Origin: Epiperipatus broadwayi
Lineage: Eukaryota; Onychophora; Udeonychophora; Euonychophora; Peripatidae
Assembly: GCA_028023455.1 (NCBI GenBank)
Contig: JAQFVV010013077.1
Span: 214,768 to 278,767, forward strand
Length of the DNA: 64,000 nucleotides
Direction of reading: 5' to 3'
Shown here: one piece after another, positions 1 through 12,386 of the stretch
Layout of the letters: the number at the start of each line of letters is the position of its first letter
Numbering within the stretch: the first letter of the stretch is position 1
Notes under the pieces: generated by a model
Databases searched by the model: none
Seen by the model: only the letters and a program-made list of their open reading frames with translations
Told to the model about the DNA's origin: nothing
Position numbers and translations under genes: made by a program

Positions 1-1780
1 TAAAACAGAGTTTTATCTCAATTAAAGTAAATTCATATATACGCATATACGGAGAAAAGCTTTAACAAAAGCCTAGTTGTTTAAAATTAAAGCTTTTCTC
101 TGTACGTGCACATATAATTATAATAGTGATAAGTTAATTAACAGGAAGTTCATATCTGAGTTTTAATTTCATACTAGACTGCTCAGTGCAAATGGTACTA
201 AATGAACAGCAATAGATCCATCATTTTTTGCACAATAACATTGAAGTGGATTCAATATGTCTGTAATGTGGAAAGCAGATTAAACAGAAGTTATTCTTAG
301 GCACATGTGACAAAGAAAATGAATAATCAAAAACCCAATAGTAGAATGAAGCCAATAACAAAAGAAAAATTAATCCCACTCTTAAGATTTCACTGATTCA
401 CAGTAAATGAATAGATAACTTTGGATTTATTTACATCCACATCAGACTATACATTACTGGAATCAAATGAAGCATAAAGCAAAGAATGCTTTAAAAAATT
501 ACTAAATTATTTAACTTGATTTTAAGGGAATTATTTAACACAACTTTTTGCTTGTTTTTTTACAGAAAGATTCTTAGTTATTGCAGTAACAGATAAATTT
601 TATAGCTTACCTAAAAACTTATGGAAATCAATAGTCTCTATAATAAATCATCCAAATCTCATATAAATTAATCTGGAATTTAAAACCAATGAACTACATA
701 GCAATTTTAAGAGAGATATCAAAATGTTGAATCGACGTGCACTCATGGTAGTAAATTCAAAAATAATCTTTCTTGAAACATTAAAGAATGCTTGTTTAAT
801 ATACGCACTCAAAAGATTTTACCAAATTAATGACACCATTGGTATAGCTAACAATATTCAACCAATATTACTAATACACCATGCCTATATACAGGAACAG
901 TTATGCATTCAAAGTCAAGATACATAAAAACATTGAGTCTAAGAATATACCATTGCAAGTAATGAATCAAGAAGCAGTTATGTGTAATAATTAAAGGAAT
1001 AAAGCCTCAATGATATCTTTGTAAAGAGCTTGGACAGCTTACCAGTGCTTGTTCAAGACTGTGATGCCTACATTGTAAAATGAAAATGATTTCCATGCAT
1101 CAATGGATGAAGATAAACAATGAGATGATCCAAAATGACTATATCCTTCAGAGCAAACAATAGATTAGAAAAGATAATCATTCATCTCAATCTATAAATG
1201 CTGAATGAAAGCACAAATGCAAAAAAGCACCACTTGAGTCATGATTTCACCGATCAATCTCATTTATTCTCACAATGGAGATTATAGAATCTCTTACTCA
1301 TTGTTTGGAGATGGTCAAGAATACAAATCTCTTAATCAAACATAAGCCTGATCATCTCCCATCATGTAAAAATAGAGGATATAAAGAAAAACCAGAAAAT
1401 GGAGAGACTGAAGCTGATTATATATTGTAATGGAAACCCAAATTAAATTCAAATTTATAAAGAAAGTTCAATCGAATTAAATTAGAAGACTTTGTATGTA
1501 TTTGGTTTTAAGCCCCTAACTTGTACCAATACAATTTAAAATAAATAGAATGGTGAAGAATGTTAGCTCTTATGGAAGTAATGTTAAATTAAAGATGTGA
1601 TTTAAATATTAATTAGTTAAGATGGGCATGAAATAATAATGACAAACTGTATGCCAGTTAAAGTTCATTTGTCTGAATCCCTTCAAATATAATTTGTAGT
1701 TATTCCCTTTAAATAATTTTAAGTGAAAGTCAGGCCTTCCAATTTAGTAAAATAATGATAATTTATTTACACTAAGTAGT
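1..1780. other. Non-coding AT-rich stretch
   Basis: I see no convincing exon, RNA gene or transposon domain here. The longest open frame (724-927) has no recognisable domain and is chance-length for this base composition. The stretch may be intronic or intergenic. Confidence 0.5.
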
Positions 1781-1784
1781 AATA

Positions 1785-2310
1785 AATATTAAAACAGGCA
1801 AAATTCTCTATATAATAGTGCCATTCAGTGCAAGCCAGAGTAATCTATGGATTCCAGAAGGCTTGTGCATAAAATCTCTATCTAGTGCCTATTCATCCAA
1901 TATCCTCAGACTAGTTTCTGGCTTGTGACCTTCGTCAATGAGAAGCTTTGGATCTGAGAGCACAGTATCTAGATCTTACGATCTAATACAACCCTCCAGC
2001 AGCCACCTTTTATCTCTACTTAACTATAAAACTATGAGAATAAAATTGAAAGCACAATATTTCCAATCCAAGTGCATTAGCTTATATAGCCATAAAAGTC
2101 TGAACTCAGTTGAGTGTCCATACATTTTGGTGTCTTTGGTTCTTTAATAACTATAGCCACCATTATCCTATTAGGCAGGATTGGTGTTAAACCACTAAAC
2201 ATCACATGATCACTCTGTTTTGCACTGAGTGGCACTACTGTATGGAGAGTTTTGCATTTTTTAATAACAATTATGAGCAAGCATAAGAAACGGTGATCAT
2301 GTGATGCTTA
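1785..2310 (-). mobile_element. Family A hammerhead-bearing repeat, copy A1
   Basis: This is the longest family A copy. It is best read on the minus strand, starting near 2310 with a form of TAAACATCACATGATCACC and ending near 1790 with GAGAATTTTGCCTGTTTTAA. It is flanked by near-identical 15 bp direct repeats (AGTAGTAATAAATAT, about 1776-1790 and 2310-2326), read as a target-site duplication. It has no ORF with a recognisable domain; the open frames inside are shadows. The unit CTCCATACAGTAGTGCCACT occurs at both ends in opposite orientation, so the ends could fold back. It carries a hammerhead-like motif on the minus strand. The inner part (about 1990-2160) is shared with copy A4 and absent from shorter copies. 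That this is a non-autonomous retroelement is an inference from the duplication length and the ribozyme. Confidence 0.75.
1903..1944 (-). ncRNA. Hammerhead ribozyme motif, type I, copy A1 (core mutated)
   Basis: Minus strand, in order: stem I strand UUCUCA, core UUGACGA (consensus CUGANGA, so the first C is lost), stem II GGU-CACAA-GCC, GAAA, minimal stem III AC-UA-GU, cleavage-site C, then UGAGGA. Stem I pairs over 6 bp (UUCUCA with UGAGGA). Compared with copy A3 (UCCUCA with UGGGGA), the stem has changed on both strands but still pairs. The core C-to-U change probably reduces or abolishes self-cleavage. Confidence 0.65.
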
Positions 2311-2760
2311 GTAGTAATAAATATCAAATAAAATTAATGGCATACTAAAGAAATAAGGTTCAATTTGTAACTGTGAAAAGATTTGTACCTGTGATGACAC
2401 TAAACATCTTTTCAAAACCAGAAAAAAATAACTGTTTATATTAATTTTATTCAAGGAATATAAAATGTATAAAGAATCCTTAAATTATTATGATTTGTTA
2501 CTATGACGATACTAAGAAATCTAAAGCTATTCTTATGTCATTTAATTAATAATTATTTACAATTTTGATTAATTTTTATGATTTTCTCCTAATTATGCAG
2601 ATGTTTAATCAGTTATTCCTTAATAAACAAACATATATATTAAGCAACCTTTCAAATATATATATAATAAAATGTTATAGGATAACTGAATGATTCTACA
2701 ATGATCACGAGATATTTAATACCCCTACTCCAGTTATACTCTAGATTTCATAATTCATTA
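2311..2760. other. Non-coding AT-rich stretch
   Basis: Nothing recognisable; there are short AT runs near 2635-2665. Confidence 0.5.
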
Positions 2761-2891
2761 AAGCAATAAACCTTTAAGCATGTGCGCTTGAAAATGTGAA
2801 GGTAGGGACCTCTACAGGTCTTAACCACAAGACCTGTAGAGGTCCCTATCTTCGCATTTTCAAGTGCACATGCTTAAAGGTTTATTGCCTT
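2761..2891. repeat. Hairpin (foldback) MITE-like element
   Basis: This is a near-perfect inverted repeat. Arms 2761-2820 and 2831-2891 pair with very few mismatches around a 10 bp loop (ttaaccacaa). The outer ends read AAGCAATAAACC and GGTTTATTGCCTT. No coding capacity. A half-copy of the central part (tagggacctctacaggtc and on) lies at about 46807-46835, so this is an interspersed family. Its mobilising enzyme is unknown; a folded MITE is the simplest reading. Confidence 0.85.
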
Positions 2892-4002
2892 AGTAAATAT
2901 TACTTATGTAATCAATGTACGTTAAATATATTTATAATTATAATTCATTAAAATATCCATATCTGTGGAGTAATAACGATACAGAAGTAATATTTAAAAT
3001 TTATCCCAATTAGGTTACCAATATAATTGTATCAGAAGTTTTATTGGGGAAAATTAATCTTTTTTTTTTTTTGGTAGTTATTGCATAATACTCTATTTTG
3101 TATTAACATACATGCATACGAAACATCGAATAACAATTAATATTAGTTTCCATCGGACTCAATTTCATTGTCATAATTTTCTTTAAAAGTAATTGTTATT
3201 CCAACCATCATGATGTAATATAATACATAGGCAATATAATACAAATGTAAGCATAATGTGAATTTAAGAAAAGCTTTTGTTAATATGCACAAAATAAGAT
3301 GATTCCAATAGGCAACCTCTAAGATGAAGCGACAAGAATACAGGCAATCAACATTTTGACATTCCTTAATAAATAACCCTCCAGCTTTTTAAGCATTGGT
3401 ATTATATCCTAATATCTTTAGTAATATTATTGACTTTATCCACAGGCATTCGTATTGTATTCCAAACACTTGCATATATATTTTACTTAAATTTAAATAA
3501 GCATTTTTGAAATCTACAATGAAAACAAAAAATAAATTTTCTAAAATGCAACAATGATTGAACTTCAGCTGGTATTAAGCCTTGATCTACATTTCAATTT
3601 GTCTTGCTTATCGGATGCCAACTTTCCTTTCTAGAAAGTCATGTTATATGTTTTAGTACAGATCTTTTAATTTAGTACAGATCTTCATAAATATGTACAC
3701 TATGGTTTTGTAATGAAATAAATTTTCGCTACAAGTTAAGCTTCTCTTGAAGTAAGCAAACTATATATCTAAAAAGAACATGCTCCAAAAATAAAGAATA
3801 AAAGCAAAGGGTTTCTGCTGGATGACTCAGTCTTTTATATATATTTATTTAAATGACATAACCCTTATCATTGTTGCTATTTAATACGCTCTAGCTGTAT
3901 GTCTTGTAAAATCCACTGAGCGATTGTCATTATAAATAAATACATTTTAAAAATATCAAGTATATGTATACATATAAATAGATTCAAACATATGTAACCT
4001 AC
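2892..4002. other. Non-coding AT-rich stretch
   Basis: No gene or domain recognised. It includes a poly-T run at about 3060-3072 and a local duplication of 'tttagtacagatctt' near 3652-3685. Confidence 0.5.
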
Positions 4003-4012
4003 TAATTTGTTA

Positions 4013-4263
4013 AACCACTAAACATCACGTGATCACCATTTCTCATGCTTGCACATAACTGTTATTAAAACAGGTAAAACTCTCCATACAGTAGTGCACA
4101 AGCCTTCTGGCATCCATTGATTACTCTTTCTTATGCTTGCACATAACTGTTATTAAAACAGGCAAAACTCTCCATACAGTAGTGCACAACCCTTCTGGCA
4201 TCCATTGACTACTCTGGCTGGCACTGAGTGGCACTACTATATGGAGAGTTTTGCCTGTTCTAT
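4013..4263. mobile_element. Family A repeat, copy A2, internally deleted
   Basis: This copy starts with aaccactaaacatcacgtgatcacc and ends with the inverted motif ggagagttttgcctgttct. It is flanked by a perfect 10 bp duplication TAATTTGTTA (4003-4012 and 4264-4273). A unit of about 90 bp (atgcttgcacataactgttattaaaacagg and on, into the catccattga-ctactct stretch) is tandemly duplicated at about 4047-4130 and 4135-4215. The central hammerhead segment is missing. No coding capacity. Confidence 0.75.
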
Positions 4264-4274
4264 TAATTTGTTAC

Positions 4275-5200
4275 AGATACTTACAGAAATGTAGATGTGA
4301 AACAAGTAACATTATTTTGGCAAAATGTTTCTTTTAAATAAAAAAAAATGCTAAACCTTACCTCATGTTGTTTTTGTACTACAAATAAAATAAAACCAAC
4401 TGTGAACTTATTCTTAAAAGGCATAATGAAATGAATTAAAAATTGTGACTTTGATTTTAAAATGTCATTCATTAATTACTTATTAAAAGTTAAGGTTTAA
4501 GAATGCATATCTATATATTGCTCTTTTGTTAAAAGCAAAACATATATATGGCTTACTTTTGGAATTTTAAATAGTTTTAACTTTCAAAGAAGTTAATATT
4601 GTATTATATTCAAAAGACAAAAAAAAATTCAAATTGCTTTATATTCTACAATAAGTCTTTTAATACATTGTACATGCGGGGTTTGAACTCAGACTTTCTT
4701 TTAGAAAAATAGACAATCATCATTTATAGAATCTTATCAAAAATAATATATATCTGAAATGAGATTAGGAAAACATTAATTGGTAATTCCAATAATTAAT
4801 AATCCTATAAAATAATGATTTAAAATCCAAATGCAAAAAAAAAATTTTTCCAATAATATGTATGTACGATAACACATGGTCAGGGTGCACCAATATGCTA
4901 TAATATATATGATGGATTATGCTAAAAAGTCAAAAACCTTTATAAATAATGAAGATTCTAACTTCTCTTCTTCTGTAAATGAAGACATTAATTCTGTGGT
5001 TAAGGTAGGTGTGTCTTGTTTAAACACCCCAAATAAATATTAAATCATGCCTTAATAACTAGTAATTTTCCATCAGCTAAAATAATAATATTCCATACTT
5101 CAGTAATTAATTAGTCGCATACTATACCTCTCAAATTTGTTTAGGCATGTACTTGTTTCTTTCTTCTAAAACTAAATAAAGTGGTATTTTTTTAATTTCT
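4275..5200. other. Non-coding AT-rich stretch
   Basis: No supportable gene or repeat with defined ends; the open frames are chance-length. Confidence 0.45.
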
Positions 5201-5220
5201 TAACAGTGATAGTTTGATTA

Positions 5221-8130
5221 ATGGAAATCAAAATTGCATCACTTAATATTAGAGGCCTAACCTTAATAAAATCTTTCTTCTCAATCATTACTGCATCTAA
5301 TAGAACTTCTGGAAACCAAAATAGATAATGGTTCACTTGAGGCATTCTCCAAATTTTCTGAACCATCAAATCCTGCCCATTTAGCTCTTTAAAATTCAAT
5401 ACATTGATGTACAATTTCTCATCATTACACTGCACCATAAAACATTACTGCTAAATGTAATCTTTATATACATGCCTCCGCCTCCAAAACAAATTATAAA
5501 AAAGGTTAATATATAGTAAATTCTACACATGCCAGCTCCTTTTATCTTAATATTCTCATTGGAAACTTCAAAAGGTCCTATTACAAATTTATTTTTAAAT
5601 GGCTCCAACTACTGTCTTTGCCAGTTATGAGTGGGAAAGATTTCTTACCAAATGGATCTATTTCCTTCAATAATGGAAGGCATACTGTCTTCTATTATGC
5701 AGCACTTGTTACTTATCCTGATCTTGAATTCAATAATAAAAATTTAATTAAAACAGATCATAAGATTTGATTCTATTCCAGACTCCTGAATTTTTATTTT
5801 CAGAAATATATATCTAAATAAACTACATAACCTTGGAATGGATCCAGTGCAAACATGAATTGTCTTATGTAAATATCTTAACAAACTCAATTCGTCACAC
5901 ACCATTATCCTCATAGATAAAATTCACAAAAGAATTACTCTATCTACATAAAGTGAATGGCCAACATTGTTATCGATAGAAAATTTACATAATGCAATAG
6001 AACCATCTCTCAAAGAATATTTGGCAATAAAAAAAAGAATATTTCTTGGTCATTCACATACATGGTCAAGAAACTACATCAGGTGGGCTTTAGAAGAGTC
6101 TCCTTCAATGATAATTCAAACAACTTTTCAGACAAACAGCAAACATTGGAGAATATAAGCTAGAGCTAGGACCCAAACCCCTCAAATAAACTGTTTGGAG
6201 AACCCGATGATGAAAATACATTCAATCCTATTGATTTTTCAAAGAAATTAAGAGTCAATACCCAAATCTAGTCATCCTGATCTGCATGGCATACCACGTT
6301 TTTATTGACATTTGAATTATTTTACCTCTACGTTTGACAAATCTGGGAAATTTTCTCACAATATATATATAATTCAAGGTCTATATTCAATATCTGACAC
6401 CTTTCATAAAGAAAAGGCTTTCAATCTTAAAAAATTTAAGACCAATATCAATGAGCCCATTGTGTATAAAAGTGCTAGAGAGCAGTCCTAAAAGACAAAA
6501 TGGAACCCTGCATCTTACTAATGCCATTTAAATTTTAATTTGCTGAGAAAGGTTCATTCACTAATCAGACAGCCTTTATATTTAAACCCATCACCAACTC
6601 AGTCAGAAAAGAATAAAAATATAGTCCAATAGTTATTCAACTGAATAAGCAAACCAGCATTTGATATAGACTCTCTAGACAATCTGGTTAACATTCCTGT
6701 TAATACCGTCATCTCTAGGACATATCTTTACATTTCGACAAAGTTGTTCCTGAAGACAGAGATACATATATCACTTAAAAGACAGATATCCCCCTTCCAC
6801 AATTTATTCACAATTATTCAATACATCAAGTCCCTGTATTAAGTACTTTTCTTTTCACAATGTACATTAACTCTCTGCTAAAAACAATTGTAAGAATTAC
6901 TTGGCATATTATATATATATATATATATTAACCTTTAAAATTAATATTAAATATGGATGATATTGTAATTTTTATATCATCCAAAAAACAAATCCTGTTT
7001 GTAATAAAAATTATTTCAAGATTACATGAATAAATTTAAACTCATCTTCAATATGAAAAAATCTTATGCCTGCAAATTTATGTCGGTATCGTATTAAAGA
7101 ACACTAAAAAAACACCTAGGCCTTTCCATTTCCATCTTAGTCATGTAATAATGAGAACAAACATCAAGAATAACTTTACTAATAAAGTAGAGAACATTAT
7201 TAACTCTAAAAAGCGCTATCTCTCTCTCTCTCTCTTCTATACAAAGATCTCTTTATACAGTATCCTAATTACAAAATAGTTATATTTATTACACAACAAT
7301 AATAGTATTTACAAAAAAAATTGATTTACTATATCCACACACTACTTAAGAAGAAATTTCTCTGGAGAAAAAAAAAAATAGTAGAAATCTCAGCTGGTAT
7401 GATCTTGGGCTCATCTCAGCATATGCAGTATCTTTCCTTATCTTGAAATATTTAAAATCGCCCTGCCCTCCAAAGAAACAAAACCACCTCCTATTATTGG
7501 TTATTTGAAATTTCTTAGAGACTCAATATATGCACTACTTTATACAGTCTCACAACTTTGATGAAAAATCCATTCTTAACTTGACAAATAAACAAGTATG
7601 CCACAAAATTTAGATACTGTTCACTCAAACCTAAGTTTTTTGATTTCCTTTTAAAATTAAATTTTGAGGCAATATCCACCAATCTTGTTTACAAATATGG
7701 AAGACATCTTCAGATAGATGAAAACCATTGTAATCTTTTCCATAAAGAATCTGAAACACAATCTCACATTCGTCTCACTTACCTAGTACTGGTTGTTTAC
7801 AATTTATTATATTAGCAATCAACTCATATCTATTCGATACATCAGCTATACTCATTATCATTCTTTCTCTAAAAAGGACAATATCTCCATCTTTAATTAA
7901 AATAATAGAATCTCAAGAGACAAATTCAAGATTGAATCCTTTCAAAAGGACTGCCGTTTCCATAGTTTAAGTCTATATCAGTAGGAAACTCGAGTCCGAT
8001 TATAGTTCAATTAGTCATTGAACTTCATTTGACAGACTAAAAAAACCTTATATTGCTCAACAAATTAATATCTCTATATTCTTCCTATACATTTATGCAT
8101 ATCTTTTTTTCAATAAAAAAAATACATATA
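5221..8130 (+). pseudogene. Degraded Tx1/L1-like LINE ORF2 (endonuclease-reverse transcriptase)
   Basis: Remains of a non-LTR retrotransposon ORF2. It opens with an ATG at 5221 and an APE-endonuclease-like N-terminus MEIKIASLNIRGLT. A segment at about 6000-6110 (LGHSHTWSRNYIRWALEESP) corresponds to FLAYQHCWTRGYLCWALGAI in the better-preserved LINE at 21-25 kb. Further on come HPDLHGIPRF at about 6275-6305 (counterpart HPRLHGIPLF), the reverse transcriptase catalytic motif MDDIVIFISS at about 6954-6983, KKFLWRK near 7350, and a zinc-knuckle-like CNLFHKESETQSH at about 7730-7770. Stops and frameshifts are throughout. The 3' end is AT-rich with A-runs near 8115-8140. Clearly dead and old. Clade assignment is by resemblance to Tx1-like C-terminal motifs. 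Confidence 0.8.
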
Positions 8131-8224
8131 CAAAATAAAATGTTTCTAGGTTTTACTCCTTTAATTCTAGTCACATGGATCTCCTTTGAATTCCTCATTT
8201 TCTAGTCTTTTTGTTCCTCTTCTT

Positions 8225-8680
8225 GAACAATCGATAAAACACATGGATGATCTAATAATCTTCCTGTCCTTAAAATACTATCTTTCTCAAATGTTTTTCA
8301 TACTGAATAACTAACTATTCTGCATTTCACTCTGACCCATTTAATAAATAAAACTCCTATCTGGTGTAGCCTCAAGATTAACAAAATTTCTTCCTTCTGC
8401 ACAGGTCTTCCAATAAATTTTTTGGGAATTTCTTTTACAGTTATGTGCTTCTATACTAAGATCCATAATATAAAATAACCTTCTAATCTCAAATAGAAAT
8501 CCAATAAATTATTCCATGCTAAAGTTTCTCTCTTAAATAACCTTGTATATCCAAATAATGTCAATAGTAAAATTCACTATATTATACTTGAGTTCAAATT
8601 TATTTGGAACAACAACAACAACAAAAAAGTAACTATTAATAACAAAAAAGTCAAAACCACTCGAAAATTAATGGTTTAAT
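8225..8680 (+). pseudogene. Second Tx1-like LINE fragment (reverse transcriptase palm to thumb)
   Basis: This is a separate fragment immediately downstream of the first LINE. It restarts at the catalytic motif HMDDLIIFL (8238-8265), followed by INFLGISF (about 8413-8437), NNLVYPNNVN and EFKFIWNN (about 8530-8620). These are the same landmarks as YMDNIIVFLPSS, KFLGFALA and LFWKGK in the LINE at 21-25 kb. Because the YMDD motif appears again after the C-terminal zinc-knuckle region of the preceding copy, this must be an independent insertion or a duplication, not a continuation. Broken by frameshifts and stops. Confidence 0.7.
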
Positions 8681-8744
8681 CATTACTCTGTTATTTTCTT
8701 TTACTGGCAAAGAGCATACATTTTATTTATTCATTTACTTAATT

Positions 8745-10600
8745 TTTTTTATAGACAGCCTAAGTATTAATAAAGATTCCAACCAGGAGATAGATTCACT
8801 GGTGGCTTTATTACATCCTTCAATTCCAATATTGTAGCCATGCATTCAACAGTAGTCATTAATCATGTAGTTTGTTTTCCCATCTCTAGATAAATGAGTG
8901 GCGATTAAATTCCATTCATTAAGTCGATGTCCAAGATTTATCCTGAATCTGTTAGGGGTAACAAGAAAGTTTAATTCCAAGTGACATTTTGTTGAATCTG
9001 GAAAAAGAAAAATTTGTTTAGAACTTCATAAAAGTTCTATTTTTACACCATAATTCTTTAATTGTAAATTTTTGATGAATTTCCAAAAAGAGGATTTTCA
9101 TTAGAGACAAGTCTTAGGTAGAGAAACTATATATTGAGATGGCAAGTCTAATTTGCTTAACAGCTTTTTATACACTTTCTGTATTCTGATATGTCGTAAA
9201 GGAATTTTAGAGATCAGGAAGCCACTGTAGAGATATAGACTTGAGCATCCCAACAATATTTAAATGAACATTGAAAAATTTAGCGAGGGAACTTTTCCCC
9301 AAACAGGGGGAAATTATTCACCATCATAATATATTGGTCCTAACAAAGCTAACTGAATAGTACTTTCATCATAACCCCAACTAGTGCTAGCCAGATTTTC
9401 AAAAATTTTTTCTAGAAATTTATTTTAATCTAACTTTACATAAATAAGGAAAATGTTATGCTATGATCCAAAGATTACCAATAAATAGCATAGGATAAGA
9501 TTTTGCTTCAGTCTATTATTGAAAATGTTGTATTCAGAAGATAAAATGTTTTCTTATTATTTGGATGGAAAAATTGAGCATAATATCCATTGCATTATGA
9601 ATAAGATTTTAGTTTTTGAAAAAAGATTTCCAAATCTTTTCATATTCTCATTGAAGCTTTTCTATTTCAGGAAAGGATTTATTTTAAGAAGTCAAATCAA
9701 TATCATCAACAGAGATGAATTTCCTGCATTCTGTTTCTGGGAAATCAATAAATGTACTAAATAAGGTAGGTAAGAGATGAATCCTGTAAAAGACAGTTTT
9801 GTAAAATTTTGCACCATCTACCACAATTTTTCCAATTGGAGAATATTTTTCCAAGTAAATTAGTGATTTCTCTGCATTTAAGAATTTTAGAAACTTTTAG
9901 GAGACCATGAATCACAAAGATATCAATCTTTATTTTGAAAGCTTTTTTTAATATGAGTTCTTAAAGATAAAACTTGTTCACAGCAGTTTCTTCCTGCCCT
10001 AAACCTAGCTTGATCTATAGATAGATGGCTATCAACTATTGGCAAAATTCTTGTCAATTCTTTCCAAGAGCTTATAGGGAACACATAATAATGATACTGG
10101 ACAATATATTTTTGGATCAGTGGTCGGTTTATTTAGTTTTAAAAGTGCTATAGTTTTGCTTTCATGCCAAATTTTTGGAATAGTTTATGTATGAATAATT
10201 TACCGAATAATTCTGCCAACCATGCTTGGCTTCAAATCCTACATTTTTAAAAATCTTTAAAGTTTTCTTTCCACTCATGATGCCTTCCCCTAGTTTAAGA
10301 CATATTGGAGAAACAAGGTAAAAGAGAAGCTAATTCTGCTCTAGTAATGCTTTTTTCTCATTCTGTCAGTCATGGTTTTAGATATCTGCAATGATAACAG
10401 TATTTCCTTTAGAAGTCCTTTTACATCCATTAAAGTTTCATAAAAGGGTCTATGCCATAGAACTTGATCTCGGAGTTTTGCTCCACCATTCCCAAACTCT
10501 TCATTTTTATTTTTCTAGTATCATCTAGTGACTTTGTAAATTTGTCGTCCAATTTCCAGATCTTTAGAAGATAAAAATTGACTACAAAGAATTTCATATT
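8745..10600 (-). pseudogene. Degraded jockey-like LINE reverse transcriptase
   Basis: The minus strand encodes a decayed reverse transcriptase of the jockey-like type common in invertebrates. In order: an AELFGKLF segment (about 10205-10190), then KIYCPVSLLCVPYKLLERI (about 10120-10050, matching the family's 'SYRPISLLCVPYKLLERI' region). Next come a conserved GR-rich motif (about 10010-9990) and the catalytic motif SVDDIDLTS (about 9716-9687; usual form YADDLALT). The C-terminal tail reads RFRINLGHRLNEWNL (about 8957-8910), then a WLESLLILRL-like end near 8770-8745. Many stops. It is a different LINE family from the Tx1-like copies on either side and runs in the opposite direction. The plus-strand open frame at 9519-9764 is a shadow. 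Confidence 0.75.
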
Positions 10601-12107
10601 CTATCTCGGAAATCATTACTCTAATTGAACCTACTGATAATCAATCGTTTGTTAAAAATAAATTTGTACAATATATGATTAATTACGTATCTGGATACAT
10701 GTGCTCTAATTTAACTTTTTTCTTCCAAAAAATCAAATATTGACAAGCATGTAAGTCAGTAGATAAATTGGATGTTAGACATCCCATTTACTTCTACCCA
10801 TCACCAATATGTACATGATTCAAAAATTCAAATACATACTCGCACTTGGAACCAAAATGTTTGGACTTTTGTTATAAAAATTAATTTATCATTCTACCAA
10901 CATTTTTTTTATTTTTAATAGTAATGACTTTTGCTTGTTTTAATACTATTTATTATGTCTCAGAGAGGAAAAGACTTTGAAGCACCTTATGTTTCAATGT
11001 CTTTATAACTCTAATATGTTTCTTAAGTTGATCAAAAATCTTTTCTTTGGAGGTTTTAATATTTTTTAAGTTTATTCTTTGGTTTTTAAGACCAGACATC
11101 CAAGAAAAGTAAAATTTTGTTTGTGTAAATTTAAAAAAGAAATCAAACTCCAGCCTCAACTGATATTTTTATGGTTACTTAGAACTTTGCTCTAATAATA
11201 ACTAAAAATTTATTTTATACAACATATTCAATCATGCAAGCTATATTATATCTCTATACTGCATATTTTCTACAATATAGTAATATGTATATCAAAATGC
11301 AATATTATTCTTGAAGTTAAGTTTTATTTTAAAACTAAAACATGGACATACTACTGCTAACTTTTTGATTTCTGGTGATTTTGTTGACAGTTAATAATAA
11401 ATTCTGAAAACAATATCATTAACAGCCAGTCAAAAACAAAACAAACTTTCATCAACAATAATATTAACAAGATTTGCTTCCTTTTTATTTTTGCCTTTTG
11501 ATTTTGAATATTAATCTCTGAACAACATGAAAATAAAATCTTCACTTCTATTTAAAATGTAAAAAGAACGAAGGCTAAATTTAAGGCTTGAAAATGTTAA
11601 TTTTCAATAACATTCGAAAACGTCCAATCTTTTGTTTATTCTTAGGAATTCGATTGATCTTATATTTTAATTAAATAATACAGGAAGTAATCACATTTAA
11701 GATAAATACTTCCCCTAAAACTATTTACTTATTAAACACAGTAATAAATTAATTAACAGGAAACATTGCCAAAGATTAAGATATTAGATTTTAAAATAAT
11801 CTATTTCAATTAGGACTATTCTTTTATTTTGTTACAAGTTTCTATATATAAAATAAAAGAAGTCCATTATGCTGTAATTTTCATATATATATAATCGCTA
11901 TTATAGAAAATATATACCTGTATTAACAATTATACAAAAAGACTTTTTGACATATTTTATGTCCTTATCAAAAATTAAATATCTGCTATTTTATTATAAA
12001 ACAGTGAATGGGGCTCTGTATGCAATAATAGACTAATGGTTAAAACAGATGTTTAACATTTGATAAGGGCTTAAAAGCATATGCTAAAGAAGGCTTTTTT
12101 TAATATA
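10601..12107. other. Non-coding AT-rich stretch
   Basis: No domain or RNA recognised; the small open frames (10953-11159, 11357-11545) are low-complexity Lys/Phe-rich chance frames. Confidence 0.45.
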
Positions 12108-12113
12108 ATTATT

Positions 12114-12386
12114 AATAAACTAATAATCAGCTTTTTAAGCTAATGCACATGCGCGTTGTGGATCTTTGTGGATCTTAACAATAAACGAATACTCTCATTT
12201 TTCCAATACAAGATAAAGTCTTTGTGAAAGAATAGAATGAATCCACCTATTCTTCCAACCCAAACGTTTAAGTATGGGCAAATCTTAAGACTTTATCTTG
12301 TATTGGAAAAATGAGAGTATTCATTTATTGTTAAGATCCACAAAGCGCATGTGCATTAGCTGAAAAAGCTGATTATTAGTTTATTA
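12114..12386. repeat. Long-hairpin MITE-like element
   Basis: This is an inverted repeat with arms of about 100 bp (12114-12220 and 12289-12386) around a spacer of about 68 bp. The ends read AATAAACTAATAATCAGC and its complement GCTGATTATTAGTTTATT. Arm 1 has a local duplication ('gtggatctttgtggatctt') that arm 2 lacks. The inner arms contain a 'gcacatgcgc' motif reminiscent of the 2761-2891 hairpin ('gtgcacatgc'), but the sequences are otherwise different. No coding capacity; likely a non-autonomous DNA transposon. Confidence 0.85.

Noticed and set aside
2077-2280. Minus-strand frame of 67 residues with a counterpart at 28313-28594
   Set aside because: Both fall inside family A repeats (A1 and A3), whose copies do not conserve a common reading frame.
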